Shown here in pieces: positions 49,901 to 59,118 of a stretch of 64,000 nucleotides of DNA; position 1 is the first letter of the stretch, and every line of letters begins with the position of its first letter. Position numbers and translations under genes: made by a program. The notes beneath the pieces were generated by a model that saw nothing but the letters and a program-made list of their open reading frames with translations, was not told where the DNA came from and ran no database searches. The stretch comes from Leishmania donovani (lineage: Eukaryota; Euglenozoa; Kinetoplastea; Trypanosomatida; Trypanosomatidae). The stretch covers positions 335,864 through 399,863 of the forward strand of contig NC_018231.1 in NCBI RefSeq assembly GCF_000227135.1, in the 5' to 3' direction.

Positions 49901-50698
49901 AGGCGGGTGAGGGTGGGGCCAGCACTCCGGCTGCCATGGCCTCTCTGTTGCTGGTGTGGTGCCTGAGCGGCTCGGCGGCTGTTGAGCCTCTCTTCTGAAC
50001 CCTTCCACTGGCTGCTCTGATACCACCGGCGACTCGCTCGAGTCGGCGATGCCGTCTTCCTCCTCCAAGTCCTCGGTGCACTCCGGCACGTACTGCGACT
50101 GCTGCGCATGGTGGTCATCGGCTCGGCCCACCCGCACCTCGCCAGGCACATCTACGTCGTTGTCGCGGCTAGTCCCTTCGTCTTCCTGGTCGCTGGGAGA
50201 GGCAACATCGTCGCCGTCGCCGCGGGAGCCGGCGGCCGTCGCAGACGCGTTGGCGGACGAGGGCGTCACACCACCACGACCACTGCGGCCATTAGGCGAC
50301 GCAGCGTCGGCCTGCGACGTGTAGAGGGCGAAGAAGTCGTCCCCGAGCTCCTGCGCTTGCCTCGTCTCCCACAGGTCAACGTCCGCGTTGTCGCGGTGTC
50401 GAAGGTGGTCATGGCCGCTGCCCTGCGGCGAAGAGGCGACGGGAAACCTGGAGAGTGACGGCCCTGGAGTGGGCCGACTCTTCCCAAGATGGCCTGCCTG
50501 CGCCGTCCGTGCGTCTTCCAGCAGCGTGCGGAGTTCGTCGCCGTCGTCATCGGCAGGCCCATTAGCGTTCCAGGGCATCTGTGCCAGTTGACCAGACACG
50601 ACGCCACTGCTATGGCGCTGCGACATGCGATGCGGAGACGAGAGGGAAGGAGGGAGGGAGGTAGTGCGCGGGGCGGAGGTGGTGAGGGCGGCTTGCAT
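46901..50698 (-). CDS. Large SET-domain protein (putative lysine methyltransferase) with AT-hook-like motif
   Basis: A 1265-residue protein starting at the ATG at 50698 (second Met at residue 25). Residues about 630-920 carry SET-domain hallmarks with insertions: PYGTCLLYCGPAV, then RYINHRYNASRFGNVELCSV (cf. R-F-I-N-H...N), then VPFFLATTDIPPGTSLLAWT and YGEDY (cf. A-x-x-D-I-x-x-G-x-E-L-x-x-x-Y). An earlier segment, about 455-548, looks like a second SET C-terminal half: YLRPNARCIALHYG (cf. N-H-S-x-x-P-N-A) and VVCTTRLEEGEEIYVSLESY. A basic GRRRVGRPPSANSKR near 1055-1070 has an AT-hook GRP core. SET enzymes transfer methyl groups from S-adenosylmethionine to lysine. The N-terminal 250 residues are acidic/Ser-rich and disordered. 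Activity is uncertain because the motifs are divergent. Confidence 0.7.
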   Translation of the reverse strand: MQAALTTSAPRTTSLPPSLSSPHRMSQRHSSGVVSGQLAQMPWNANGPADDDGDELRTLLEDARTAQAGHLGKSRPTPGPSLSRFPVASSPQGSGHDHLRHRDNADVDLWETRQAQELGDDFFALYTSQADAASPNGRSGRGGVTPSSANASATAAGSRGDGDDVASPSDQEDEGTSRDNDVDVPGEVRVGRADDHHAQQSQYVPECTEDLEEEDGIADSSESPVVSEQPVEGFRREAQQPPSRSGTTPATERPWQPECWPHPHPPPFAALPRPRQTRVTFHTQRYGAFIKAYLGLSDAEVEQAQRRGRGICMIGVRKAPPSSSHLAASASYAIPFSPPSSSSASATATGYTFQPMHRRHSHHGFGEPVKVQRAFLRHSVLAVEGDAVFSELIDRAEVLYAVEQHRLDAAWKTYAHDTGAAGEDAAAAAATTVPGTPAQPPLYPQFRKLPRVTEPYLRPNARCIALHYGLPGRAASDSNDGSAGRMATDTAAVKPKEGEGEEGKPHTHRTSSTSVPPNPYPRASLMAVVCTTRLEEGEEIYVSLESYYRCLDEVSWYRRCYSELNKKCGCPDGVTAPCTAAEGGGGMKEATAGQEDLIGNVYTGVKRFPEWPAHLAYYHGVGRRHASHVAEAAFPFTLVSLAPAPELGDNQKGVVASAWLPYGTCLLYCGPAVATRKVERLVSERALRGDNAVAHTKTTAQHEAQTHPGGDEEEDDLSFVTDDTYALGLGRHGVCFGQGLTRYINHRYNASRFGNVELCSVILSVPSEFASAQGTAAAPAGGPEELKSAGERVITKSAGVDASPSLTAEERVQVVRAATAKRPYHRRRVQRAKKGPPPPVAVASGAAAVPAAAVDDRLAALYAKPKRRPPRRRAPCLFLEERSFFVTVPFFLATTDIPPGTSLLAWTYGEDYDAKLERQAVAEGHVVPYADAVLLNRRLAASPATGYRFQRYNGDYRFAVGVGDVVWRRRPVRLGIPSSSVDCAGGHDIVDVYVPPPEEDLFVVVQTLRSSVERVLLRPLERVPLTSRQLGTLLREQHLADYVSPHAPSNARLGPQKGRRRVGRPPSANSKRQRAAALTHDWAAHWAVFRLTDISALAPAPFAGTSSCLTPHALSRYEEALRTCVVATTDSVGLLLMDIDYSAVHRTRDTGGEASDTGAPRRITGDSQGSTARASPGGGGGPTANQSAGRGGESAAHRLILVNLDDLHHATSLVRTSPGRAAAVPALCNGLLWPLYCMSQRPRAAAAAAFGAADDVLRARPGSRV

Positions 50699-51300
50699 CT
50701 ATGAACGTGAAAGAATGTCTGAGGGTGCGCGCGCTTGTGTGCCATGCAGGGTAGGACCACTGAGGAAGGCGTGGCGCACTGTCACAGGCGATGCTACCGC
50801 GTGAATCGCAGGCCTCGACGGAGGATATCCCCGCGGGCGTTTGGGTATGGCGGTGTGGCTGCGTATGCGCGTAGAAGAATAGAGAAGAGCAGGAGAGCGG
50901 TGGTCGATGAGATGATGGGGCGGGAAGGGAAGGGCGAGAGCACAACGGAGGCCACCGGTGCGTGCACCCCTTCCCCTCCTCGTAAACACGCACGCACGTA
51001 CGCACACCTGCGCACCGGCCGAGTCTCCGCATCCCTTACACGGGATGCAAGAAGTGAGAATGTCTATATAAGGCGAAGGGGAACAAATCCAATCAGCCAC
51101 CACTACGAAGTCCACGGCGTGCACAGAGATAGCGCCACCTCCCCCAACCCCCACACACGCGCGCGTGCCCAGGCAACGACTCGACAGCAACACAGCCCTA
51201 CTGCGACTTTGGCAGTCGAGTAACGGAACGGCAGGTAAGACAGAGCGATCGATGGCTGCGTGTGCGATCCAGGGAGGAGCTTCACCATGGCATCCTTTTC
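50699..51300. other. Intergenic region (602 bases)
   Basis: Between the HIRIP3-like gene and the SET gene. Purine-rich stretches (50875-50945) may represent the transcript polypyrimidine tract for the SET gene. No gene. Confidence 0.6.
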
Positions 51301-52155
51301 CTACTCGTCGTCGAGGAACATCGACGTTTGCCGCGCCGACGCCGCCGACGGAGACGGGCTGGCTTGTGAGCCGCTACCGCCTGCCTCCTTGCTGACAGCC
51401 AAGTTGCTGAAGCCGCGGCCTGCACGGTTGCGGCGGTCGAGGCTCAGACTCGCTCCGTCCTGCTGCAGCAGCTCCACTTCGCGCTTGATGCGGTAGCGCT
51501 TGATGTCTGATTTGCTGTACTTGTCCGGGTCCATGCCGTGCTTCTCGAACTCGACCAAAAGGTACTCGCGCAGGTAATCCTCCAGGCTCTCCTCAGCGGT
51601 GGGGGCCCGAACATGGTAGCTCAGCTTGCGCAGGCATTCCGCCATGGCCTTGCAGCGCTCGGCCACAGACACGGCCGAGGAGGGCGTTGCCGCCTCCTGC
51701 TGATCCTTCAGCGCAGTCCTGTCCACCTCTTCCACACGCGCGCTCTTCTTCTTTGGCTCCTCTGCGTCGTCATCGTCGTCGTCATCGTCGTCCGAGTCGA
51801 AGTCTTCATCGTCGGAGTCGGATGCTGCATCCTCCTCCTCGTCTTCTCCCGAATCGCCCTCGTCAGAGTCGTCTTCGTCTGATGCGTTGCTGCCATCGTC
51901 ATCCTCTTCACTGGCGTCGCCGTTCGCCGTCACCGCTGTGGCAGCCTTCTCCTTCTCGATCATGAGCTTCATCACGGTGTCACCGATAAACGTCGAGCGA
52001 CTTGCCACGTACGCCTCCGGGTACGTGTCACCGTACTTGGCGAGCAGAAGCTTCTGCACCACCGCCGCTGGCAGCGTCTTGTTGACTGGCAGACGACTCA
52101 CCATGACGCGAAGCAGCTCCGTGAGCTTCTCATCTAGCGCGGCGTCCGAGGACAT
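51301..52155 (-). CDS. Acidic HIRIP3-like putative histone chaperone
   Basis: A 284-residue protein starting at the ATG at 52155 (MSSDAALDEKLTELL). An N-terminal helical segment (residues 1-70, with PAAVVQKLLLAKYGDTYPEA) is followed by a very acidic block at about 82-133, including D9, a basic KKKSAR, and a C-terminal helical part: RCKAMAECLRKLSYHVRAPT, LEDYLREYLLVEFEKHGMDP and IKRYRIKREVELLQ. The layout (N-terminal helix bundle, acidic/basic linker, conserved K/R-rich C-terminal helices ending near a Leu-Asp pair) recalls HIRIP3/CHZ-type H2A-H2B chaperones. That match is by eye and tentative; a generic acidic nuclear protein is the alternative. The next gene in transcript order encodes the SET protein. 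Confidence 0.7.
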   Translation of the reverse strand: MSSDAALDEKLTELLRVMVSRLPVNKTLPAAVVQKLLLAKYGDTYPEAYVASRSTFIGDTVMKLMIEKEKAATAVTANGDASEEDDDGSNASDEDDSDEGDSGEDEEEDAASDSDDEDFDSDDDDDDDDDAEEPKKKSARVEEVDRTALKDQQEAATPSSAVSVAERCKAMAECLRKLSYHVRAPTAEESLEDYLREYLLVEFEKHGMDPDKYSKSDIKRYRIKREVELLQQDGASLSLDRRNRAGRGFSNLAVSKEAGGSGSQASPSPSAASARQTSMFLDDE

Positions 52156-53108
52156 CGGCCTTTCGCTCTCACACACACGCACACAGAGGGGGAAGGGAAG
52201 CGAAATATCGAGAGCACGCCCGACTCACAGGCGAAGGGGAGGCAAAGGACAAGACACGGCGTCGCCCCGATACGCTCCTGTACAGCAGCAGCTGGGCAGA
52301 TGGCCAGGTGGGCGGTGGCGGAGGGGAAGGACCGATTCGAACCGCTTGTGTGTGTGCGACTCGTCGTGTATCTGCCGCTCTCTTACTCTGTGAAAACGGA
52401 ATGGCTGCCTGTGCGCGTGCGTGTGGGTGAGGGTGGGCTGGCGCATGTGCCAACGCGGAGCAGGAAGGGTAACGTGGGAAGGGGCAAATGACGTACAGTA
52501 TGGTGCTGAGAGCGAAGGACAGGCACACACACAGAGGGAGACGTCCTCGTCATGTGAGGAGCGCACGTGAGAGCAGGGCGAGCGGTCGCCACGCTTCGGA
52601 TGGAGGCGCAGATGTTGTGGCGTGTGTGTGTGTGTGTGTAGGCAGCACCAGCACTTCGGAAGACAGAAGCAGAGGCAGGAAAGCGGAAGAGCCGCGAGGC
52701 GGAGAGAAGAAGCGGCGGCGGGCGCGCCGGCTCACACGCCGCCTGCTCTCCGGCCGTGCCCTCTCTCTGCAGAAGAGGAGGAGAAGGTGGGGGCGGCTGC
52801 GGCTGCGACTGTAGCACTGCAATCCAGCTGCATGTCGGGCCCGCGCCGCCGTGGGCGACGTTGTCTCCATCGGCAAGCATCGTCAAGAGGCCTGTTCGAG
52901 CAACACAAAAGAGCAACGAAGACGCAGTACGCTGAGAAGCGCACACGCACGCGCAGGAGAGCGAAGGAAAGTGGAGCCGACACGCTGCTGCGCCCCCCCC
53001 TCCGCCCCAGCGGTCACAAGACTAAGCACGCCGACACCACAGCGGCCCACACTTGTGCGCGGAGCTGGGTGCGCCTCACAACGCCTTCTTCGTAGAGCAC
53101 AGCGTGTT
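52156..53108. other. Intergenic region, 0.95 kb
   Basis: No gene supported. A GT repeat lies at 52620-52640. A GGTTCGAATCGG match to a tRNA B-box occurs on the minus strand near 52332-52343 but has no cloverleaf around it. Confidence 0.6.
52620..52640. repeat. (GT)n microsatellite
   Basis: About 21 bases of GT repeat (CA in the transcript), in the opposite sense to most CA repeats of the window. Confidence 0.85.
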
Positions 53109-56100
53109 CTATTTGAACAGCGACGCCACATCAGCCGGCAGCGGCGGCGTCGCGGGTGCTTGATGTCCATTCGCAAACATGCTAGCAACGCTGCTGCCTC
53201 TTGTGTCGGCTTCGGCGACGCCTCTGCTGCCGTTCCACGCCAGCGCAGCGGCTGCCTCAGAGCCCGGCTCGTGCGCGGTGACACGCGGGGGCGACGACGT
53301 TGACGTCCTGTAAGCCGCCGCCGCCACCATGGGCGCGGTGGGGAACCCGGGACCGCCACTGCCGCGCACCGTCGAAGGCGACGAGGTGGAACCGAAGAGG
53401 GCTGTCAGCGGCGAAGAGATTGGGGCACTCGACGTTGTCGGCGCAGCCGCAGCTTCAGTGGGCTGCAGAAAGCTCCAGTGCTGCTTCGTTGGCGCCTCGC
53501 CACCTGCGGAGGCGAAGACATTCGGCGATGATGACTTCCACGCCGAGGCAGAACCACGGTCGTTGGTGCTCGCGGAATCGCGGAACTCGAGTGGGGCGGC
53601 CGCGCTGTTGGCGCGTGCCCCTGCCCGCGTCGGCAGCCCACCGTCCACCTCGTCCCTGCCGCCTTCGCTGTGAGACCGCTGCACCTGGTCGCCGAGTATC
53701 CCATGCTTCGTGTAGCTCGGCGGCAGCGACGGCGCAGCCGAGTCCGCTGTCGCCAGCCGCGCGCTGAGCTCCTTCATTCTGTGCCGCAGCGAGTTGACGA
53801 GCAGGTCTTTGCGGGTGATCATGCCCGCCACAGTGTCACCGTCGACGACAACCATGTGCCGCAAGCCCATCATGCGGAAGGTCTGGTACGTCATCTGCAA
53901 GTTGAAGAAGGGCGGGATCACCCATGGGCTGCGGTTCACGATAAGGGAGAGGTCGAGGACGGGCGGCAGGCGGTTTTCGCTGATTAAGGAGTCGTTCTCG
54001 GCCCTCACCTCCGCCCCGCCCGGGATACCGTTGGGCATGTGCGTCCGAACCCACTCGTAGCGGTCCGAGGTTCGAAAGAAAAGGCGACTCTTCTGCCACG
54101 TCCACTGCGTCCAGGAGAGGTGGCGGATGGCCTGCACGCACGGCGCGAGGCGGCCGCCAAAGCCGTCGCTGTCTTTGGCTGTCAGCGGCACCGCGGTCAT
54201 CGGCGATGTCGTCGACAGCGACTCGCTGTACTCCTGCAGCTGGGGAAGGGTGAAGTACACCTGAAGATCCTCGCGAGTGACGAGGCCGACAAACTTGTAG
54301 CGCATCTGCGTCGCTGCCGACGCTGTTGTGGATGTGTTCATCGCAGATCGAGGCGCCAGCGCACCAGCCGGGGCGACAGGGGGGGCGCTGGCTTCACCGG
54401 ACCCGCGCTTCGTGCCGTCCTGCTGGCGCAGTGCGAATGCGCTGGCTGACCCTCTTCGCGGGGACGTCGCTTTCTCGTCATCGCCGTCGGCGGCGGCATC
54501 GTCGATCGGAACGGCCTCTACAACAGGGAAGGCGTGGTGTGTGCTGTCGCGCAGAGCGGCCAGCACCACCTCCGTACGCTCGCGCATCCGCAGCGTCACC
54601 ACCTCAGACGCCATGACGTCGGCCGCCGTCAGCTGCTCGAACTCCGGCTTCACGATGTTTGGTGGCAGGTAGGGGACGCTGTCCATGAGCAGCATTTGAT
54701 GGTACAGGGGCTCGCACAACCAGTCCGCCGTCGTCTTGGACATGACGATCGCCACCATGACAGGCAGCAGGTAGTGCAGCTCCGCCGACAGCTCGACCAT
54801 GATGACGCAGATGGCCATCGACATACGCGAGGTGCCGGCGAGGAAGGCGCCGGCGCCGATGAGGGCGAAGACACCGGGGTCCATCCACGCATCTGCCGCC
54901 GCGTAGCCGCGCGGCACGCCAGGGATCTTCGCGACGCCGATATGGAACATGAGCAGACCGAACAGGCGGCCAAAGACGGCGCCAAGCACGAGGCTGGGCA
55001 CGACAAGACCACCCGACACGGACGTGCCGCTGGCCATGCAGGCGGAGGCGAAGTAGATGAGAAAGTACACAATCAGCGTCATCACAGGGAACTCCCCGGC
55101 CGTCTGCCGCGAGAAGAGATGGCGGATCGTGTTCTTGCCAGAGGCCATGTTGAGCGTCCCGAGCGGCGAGTACGTCCTGGGCTTGGTGCAGGTGTTGTTG
55201 AAGAGGCGCCAGCCGCCCTCTGTGCCCCACTGTTGCACCGTCTCGTTGACAGTGCCGATGTCGTGCAGTTCGGCGCACGGGGAGACGAGGGAGAGGACGT
55301 ACATGCAGCTGGAGAAGACGGCGCCGATCACGACCGGCTCAAGGAAGCGGCGGAACTGGTATGGCCGTAACACGCGGCGCCGCCACTTGATAAGGATCAG
55401 GTTCGCTTTGGTGAAGAAGGCAGCCAAGGAGCCCATGACGATGCCGAGGAACAGCGAGGGAATGATGGACACCAGGTTCAGCGGTATGGTGATGTTGACC
55501 TCGAACAACACGGCGGCCGCGTTCGAGACCCAGCCCAGCAGCCGCCGGCCCTCGACGATTGAGTTGATAATGGTGCTAAAGGTGAAGCACAGCATCGTGG
55601 CGAGGAAGATCTGTCCGTTGGAGCTCTGGTCCCAAAAACTGCTGACCTCCTCCATGACGAAGAGCAGGCCGCCGATCGGGGCACCAAAGGCGACGGACAC
55701 GCCGCACGCCGCACCGGCCGTTATGAAGTCGCGGCGATCCTTGTTGTTGCGGAAAGCCTGGAACATCGATGTTTGAAATCCAAGGGTGCGACTGCGGCCC
55801 TGCGTCACGCCGGCCCCGGTGATAGCGCCGAGGTGGATGAGGGGCGCCTCCAGCCCCACGGGCAGCCCACCGGCAACGGCGCAGATGCACGAGACGGCTT
55901 TCGCGATAAAAGTGCGCAGGTTCATGGCTTTGCGGAGGTGGACGCCGTTGAGGTACGCCATCACATCAGGGATGCCACCGCCCGACGCGGCGGGCTCGAA
56001 GTACACCACGACACCAGCGGCTATCGCCACAAGCACGACGGAACCGATTACCGTGTACAAGAGCCCCTGAAGGTTGCCGATGGACCGGTGCCGTTGGCTT

Positions 56101-56645
56101 GCCATGATGCCGTACAGCACCTCGGCGCGGTACTTTTCGAGGATGTCGACGGCGTACGACACAACTGTGGCGACGACACCAACGGACAGGGCGATCAAGA
56201 CGTGCAACAGCCATCGCAGCGTGACGTGGCGCTCCGCCGTGTCCATCTGGAGCCGAGCGAAGCTCTCGGCCATGCTGCCAAGGGGATAGCTGACGCTGTA
56301 GCGCGTGCGCCCCGCACTCCCGCTGTCTGTCTCGTGTGAAATGCCGCCGTTCACGTCTGCCGCCGGCGACGCGGCCGCCGCGTCGCCCTGCGCATATTGG
56401 TGCCGTCGGCCCTCTTGACTCTCTCGCAGATATTCGACGTACATATCCGGGTAGGGCTTGTAGTAGTCTAGGCTCTCGAAGCTCGCCTGCTTCTCCAGCT
56501 CCGCTGGCGTCAGATACTCCGTGTGCATTGTGTTCGGGTTCGCCGTCTCGCACAGCGCACGCCAGAACCACTCCAGCCAGCTCTGGCGGTAGTGCAGCGG
56601 CGGCCGCGCCACCGCGCCCTCAAAGTCGTCCGGCGACAGCTGCAT
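53109..56645 (-). CDS. CLC-family chloride channel / Cl-/H+ exchanger with CBS domains
   Basis: A 1178-residue membrane protein starting at the ATG at 56645. CLC signatures are in order: SGGGIPDVMAYLNG near residue 221, LPVGLEAPLIHLGAITGAG near 261-275 (retaining the gating Glu of G-x-E-x-P), FGAPIGGLLFVMEEVSSFW (retaining the proton Glu position of exchangers) and SGGLVVPSLVLGAVFGRLFG. Two C-terminal CBS segments follow (TAADVMASEVVTLRMRERTE and FRMMGLRHMVVVDGDTVAGM, with ITRKDLL), separated by a long insert. The retained glutamates favour 2Cl-/H+ exchange in an intracellular compartment. The first signature is GGGIP rather than the usual GSGIP; this Ser coordinates the central anion, so selectivity may differ. 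The protein is longer than typical eukaryotic CLCs (about 700-900) because of low-complexity inserts and tail. Confidence 0.93.
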   Translation of the reverse strand: MQLSPDDFEGAVARPPLHYRQSWLEWFWRALCETANPNTMHTEYLTPAELEKQASFESLDYYKPYPDMYVEYLRESQEGRRHQYAQGDAAAASPAADVNGGISHETDSGSAGRTRYSVSYPLGSMAESFARLQMDTAERHVTLRWLLHVLIALSVGVVATVVSYAVDILEKYRAEVLYGIMASQRHRSIGNLQGLLYTVIGSVVLVAIAAGVVVYFEPAASGGGIPDVMAYLNGVHLRKAMNLRTFIAKAVSCICAVAGGLPVGLEAPLIHLGAITGAGVTQGRSRTLGFQTSMFQAFRNNKDRRDFITAGAACGVSVAFGAPIGGLLFVMEEVSSFWDQSSNGQIFLATMLCFTFSTIINSIVEGRRLLGWVSNAAAVLFEVNITIPLNLVSIIPSLFLGIVMGSLAAFFTKANLILIKWRRRVLRPYQFRRFLEPVVIGAVFSSCMYVLSLVSPCAELHDIGTVNETVQQWGTEGGWRLFNNTCTKPRTYSPLGTLNMASGKNTIRHLFSRQTAGEFPVMTLIVYFLIYFASACMASGTSVSGGLVVPSLVLGAVFGRLFGLLMFHIGVAKIPGVPRGYAAADAWMDPGVFALIGAGAFLAGTSRMSMAICVIMVELSAELHYLLPVMVAIVMSKTTADWLCEPLYHQMLLMDSVPYLPPNIVKPEFEQLTAADVMASEVVTLRMRERTEVVLAALRDSTHHAFPVVEAVPIDDAAADGDDEKATSPRRGSASAFALRQQDGTKRGSGEASAPPVAPAGALAPRSAMNTSTTASAATQMRYKFVGLVTREDLQVYFTLPQLQEYSESLSTTSPMTAVPLTAKDSDGFGGRLAPCVQAIRHLSWTQWTWQKSRLFFRTSDRYEWVRTHMPNGIPGGAEVRAENDSLISENRLPPVLDLSLIVNRSPWVIPPFFNLQMTYQTFRMMGLRHMVVVDGDTVAGMITRKDLLVNSLRHRMKELSARLATADSAAPSLPPSYTKHGILGDQVQRSHSEGGRDEVDGGLPTRAGARANSAAAPLEFRDSASTNDRGSASAWKSSSPNVFASAGGEAPTKQHWSFLQPTEAAAAPTTSSAPISSPLTALFGSTSSPSTVRGSGGPGFPTAPMVAAAAYRTSTSSPPRVTAHEPGSEAAAALAWNGSRGVAEADTRGSSVASMFANGHQAPATPPLPADVASLFK

Positions 56646-58233
56646 GGCAGCCAGCGTTGCCTGGTGACGCCACGCGTGGCGCTTCCAGTGCCTACTCGCG
56701 TGCAGGCGCGAGCCTGCGCGTCCAACAGGGAACGGGCGGAGACACTCTCACACACGCACACACTCACTCACACACTCGAGCCGACTTGACAAATACGTGC
56801 GTCCGTGTAGGCGTGTACGCACGCCTGGCGTCTGCACGATGGTTGATGAGCGAGCAAGCGGCAGGGATGCGCTCGCAAGAGAGCACTGGCGTCTGCTAAA
56901 GGACGCGCGGTGACTAATAGAAAAGGAGAAAAAAAAAGAATGGAGAGGGGAGGAGGGGGTGCGTGTGCGCGTCCGTGTTCTGATAAAGCAGCCAGACGAC
57001 ACCGAGGGATGGGGGAGAGACAAGAATGGCGAATGGGGGGAGGGAGGGAGGGGGAAGGGGGCGCAAGGAGCGGGCTTTAAGAAGAAAAGGCGCTAAGGTG
57101 TGCAGGAGGGAAGGGAAGGGAGGGGGGGGGAGCGGGAGGAGGGGGGGGGCGTGATGAAGAGGTGGCGCCCAAGACGACGCAGAGCCGAAGGCGAGCACAC
57201 ACAGGCACCGACAGGCAGAAAGATAGGTTAAGGAAGTCGGAGCAAGAGAGAATGTCGGCCGCAGCCGCCAGCAAGAGCACCGCAGGCGGTCTGGAATGGA
57301 GTGAGGGATGCTTTTAGGTCGTACGAAAGCCTTGGTGGGCAAAACCATGCGCGTGTATGTGTGGGGTGGATGGAGGAGTAAGGGAGAGAGGGAGGGGGAG
57401 GGGGGCGTGTATGCACGGCGGTGGTGGTGATCCGACGGTTTCTGATGAATATGTACGCGGTGAGTGATCATCGTAGAGCACACCATGAAAGCCCAACGGG
57501 GTGCGTGAGGGACAGAGACGGGGGGAAAGAGGCGGGAGAAGGGTGAAGGGGCTGCACAGTAAAACTCCATGCATGACAGAGGGGAGGGGCCGACACTGCC
57601 CAGAACTGCACGCGCCCTTACGCGTCTCGTTCTTCCGCCGCGGCTTTGTGCCGTCGTGCACGGCTGATCTCCAGACGCGGTGAGCGTCGCCATACGCCCT
57701 CTCGCGAGTCGCAGTGCTCCGCGTCACAGCCGTGGCAATAGTGAGGATCTCGCTTATGGAGGTCGATACCAGCCCTCGTCGGCATGCGCACACACAGACG
57801 TGCCCCGTGGGATCGGCGTTGCCCTTCTCTTTTTACCCGGTCGGTGGTCTCCAACACAGCAGCATGCATTCCGCAGCCGCCAGTTGCTGCAACGACGGCG
57901 CAGCGCTGGCAATGGCAAGCTGCGCTTATCGCCCGTTCCAGTCTTAACGGATGCCATAACGCCAAACATACACACTCACTCAAACACGCACGCGCGCAGA
58001 AGAAAAGAGGGATGATGGGACAAGGGTCACCGGGGGGGGGGAGGGGGGCGAAGCAGATCGCTTTAGCACGAGCAGGCCGTGGCAGTCGAAGGAAAGAGTG
58101 AAGGACGGCGCGGGAGGGAGGGAGGCAGGCAGAGAAAGGTAGGGGAGAGAAGACGCGCTCGTCGACCTTCAGTGCCCATACGTGCCTCTCCGCCTCACTC
58201 CATTCCTTCTCTCTCTCTCGCTCTGCACTTCTC
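56646..58233. other. Intergenic region with strong G-run clusters, 1.6 kb
   Basis: The 5' region of the CLC gene and the 3' region of RRP36. Very G-rich plus-strand stretches lie at 57037-57060, 57108-57150 and 57384-57403. Open frames on the minus strand (56914-57693 and others) are low-complexity and not accepted as genes. Confidence 0.6.
57108..57150 (+). other. G-run cluster (quadruplex-capable)
   Basis: Several G3-G10 blocks separated by one to three bases on the plus strand; C-rich in the transcript. Its distance from the CLC start (about 460 bases) fits an intergenic processing region. Confidence 0.55.
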
Positions 58234-58902
58234 CTATTTTTTGCGCTTGCGAATGACGTAGCGATCCACCGCGGCCTTGCCGCCCTTGTCGTTGAGGCGC
58301 GAGAAGGTGTCTGCCGTCATCGCACGCTTCACCTCGGCACGCTTCGGGAAGTACGGCCTTGCCTTTCTGCCGGCCTTCACGGCTACCACCTCTTTCCGCA
58401 GAAGCTCCCGTTTCACGCTGGATCGCCGATCCTTGACGGATGCATCGCGCGTCTTGGACACGTACAGCTGCGAGGCGCGCTGAAGCTGCTCAAGTTCCGC
58501 GTAGAGCCGCTGTGGCGGTGTCAGTTTCATCTCCCGCAGCTCGCGCTGATGGTCCTCGCCGAAGACCTCCTGCTCGTAGTCGGACAAGTCGTACTCGTCG
58601 AGGTCCTCGCCGGCCTCCTCCAGCTCGCAGCGGCGAATGACGCACCTGAGGCACTTGATGCGGAAGCGCCGCTCCGCCTCTTCCTTTTCCTCCGCCTCAC
58701 GCAAGAAGCCGTAATTCTGCTCGAACATGCGCTTATCTGCGCGTCCGAACATCGGGTCAAAACGCGGGTCAATACGCCGCTGCGCCACTGCGGACGTGAC
58801 AGACGATGCAGCGTTAGTGCTGCTCTTGGCTCCACGCGACGACGTCGTCCGACGCGGTCGCTTATGTGCGTCATGCACTGGTGGAGGGCCGTCGTCGTTC
58901 AT
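58234..58902 (-). CDS. RRP36: rRNA-processing protein Rrp36 homologue
   Basis: A 222-residue basic protein starting at the ATG at 58902. RRIDPRFDPMFGRADKRMFE (about residues 42-61) followed by NYGFL is the family signature (D-P-R-F-D ... Y-x-F-L). The C-terminal KAGRKARPYFPKRAEVKRAM, the DKGGKAAVDRYV segment and final KRKK match the conserved Rrp36/DUF947 tail (G-K-x-P-Y-F-x-K-x-E). The middle is helical and charged. Rrp36 is a component of the 90S/SSU processome needed for early pre-rRNA cleavages at A0, A1 and A2. Length is close to the usual 220-300 residues. Expected in the nucleolus. Confidence 0.88.
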   Translation of the reverse strand: MNDDGPPPVHDAHKRPRRTTSSRGAKSSTNAASSVTSAVAQRRIDPRFDPMFGRADKRMFEQNYGFLREAEEKEEAERRFRIKCLRCVIRRCELEEAGEDLDEYDLSDYEQEVFGEDHQRELREMKLTPPQRLYAELEQLQRASQLYVSKTRDASVKDRRSSVKRELLRKEVVAVKAGRKARPYFPKRAEVKRAMTADTFSRLNDKGGKAAVDRYVIRKRKK

Positions 58903-59090
58903 GAGGGACGATGGGCTGTCGAGGCGCCGCTAAAGAGATGCAAGCGACGACGAGGCACACAGGGAGGAGGAGGAGGAGGGGGGGGGAAAGAGGATTACTG
59001 GCTGTCTTCCGCTCAATGCCGCACGCGTGTGCGTGTGCGGACGCCGTTTCTTCTTGCGCTTCCTTGGCAGTGGCGCACTCGCCGACTCGC

Positions 59091-59118
59091 ACACACACAC
59101 ACACACACATACACACGG
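59091..59118. repeat. (CA)n microsatellite
   Basis: About 28 bases of CA repeat with one AT interruption, upstream of RRP36. Confidence 0.85.

Noticed and set aside
52330..52345. tRNA B-box-like GGTTCGAATCGG on the minus strand
   Set aside because: The flanking bases do not form a T-stem, and no D-arm or anticodon arm lies upstream.
56914..57693. Minus-strand open frame of 259 codons upstream of the CLC gene
   Set aside because: Pro/Leu/Ser sequence read from G-run clusters; no domain.
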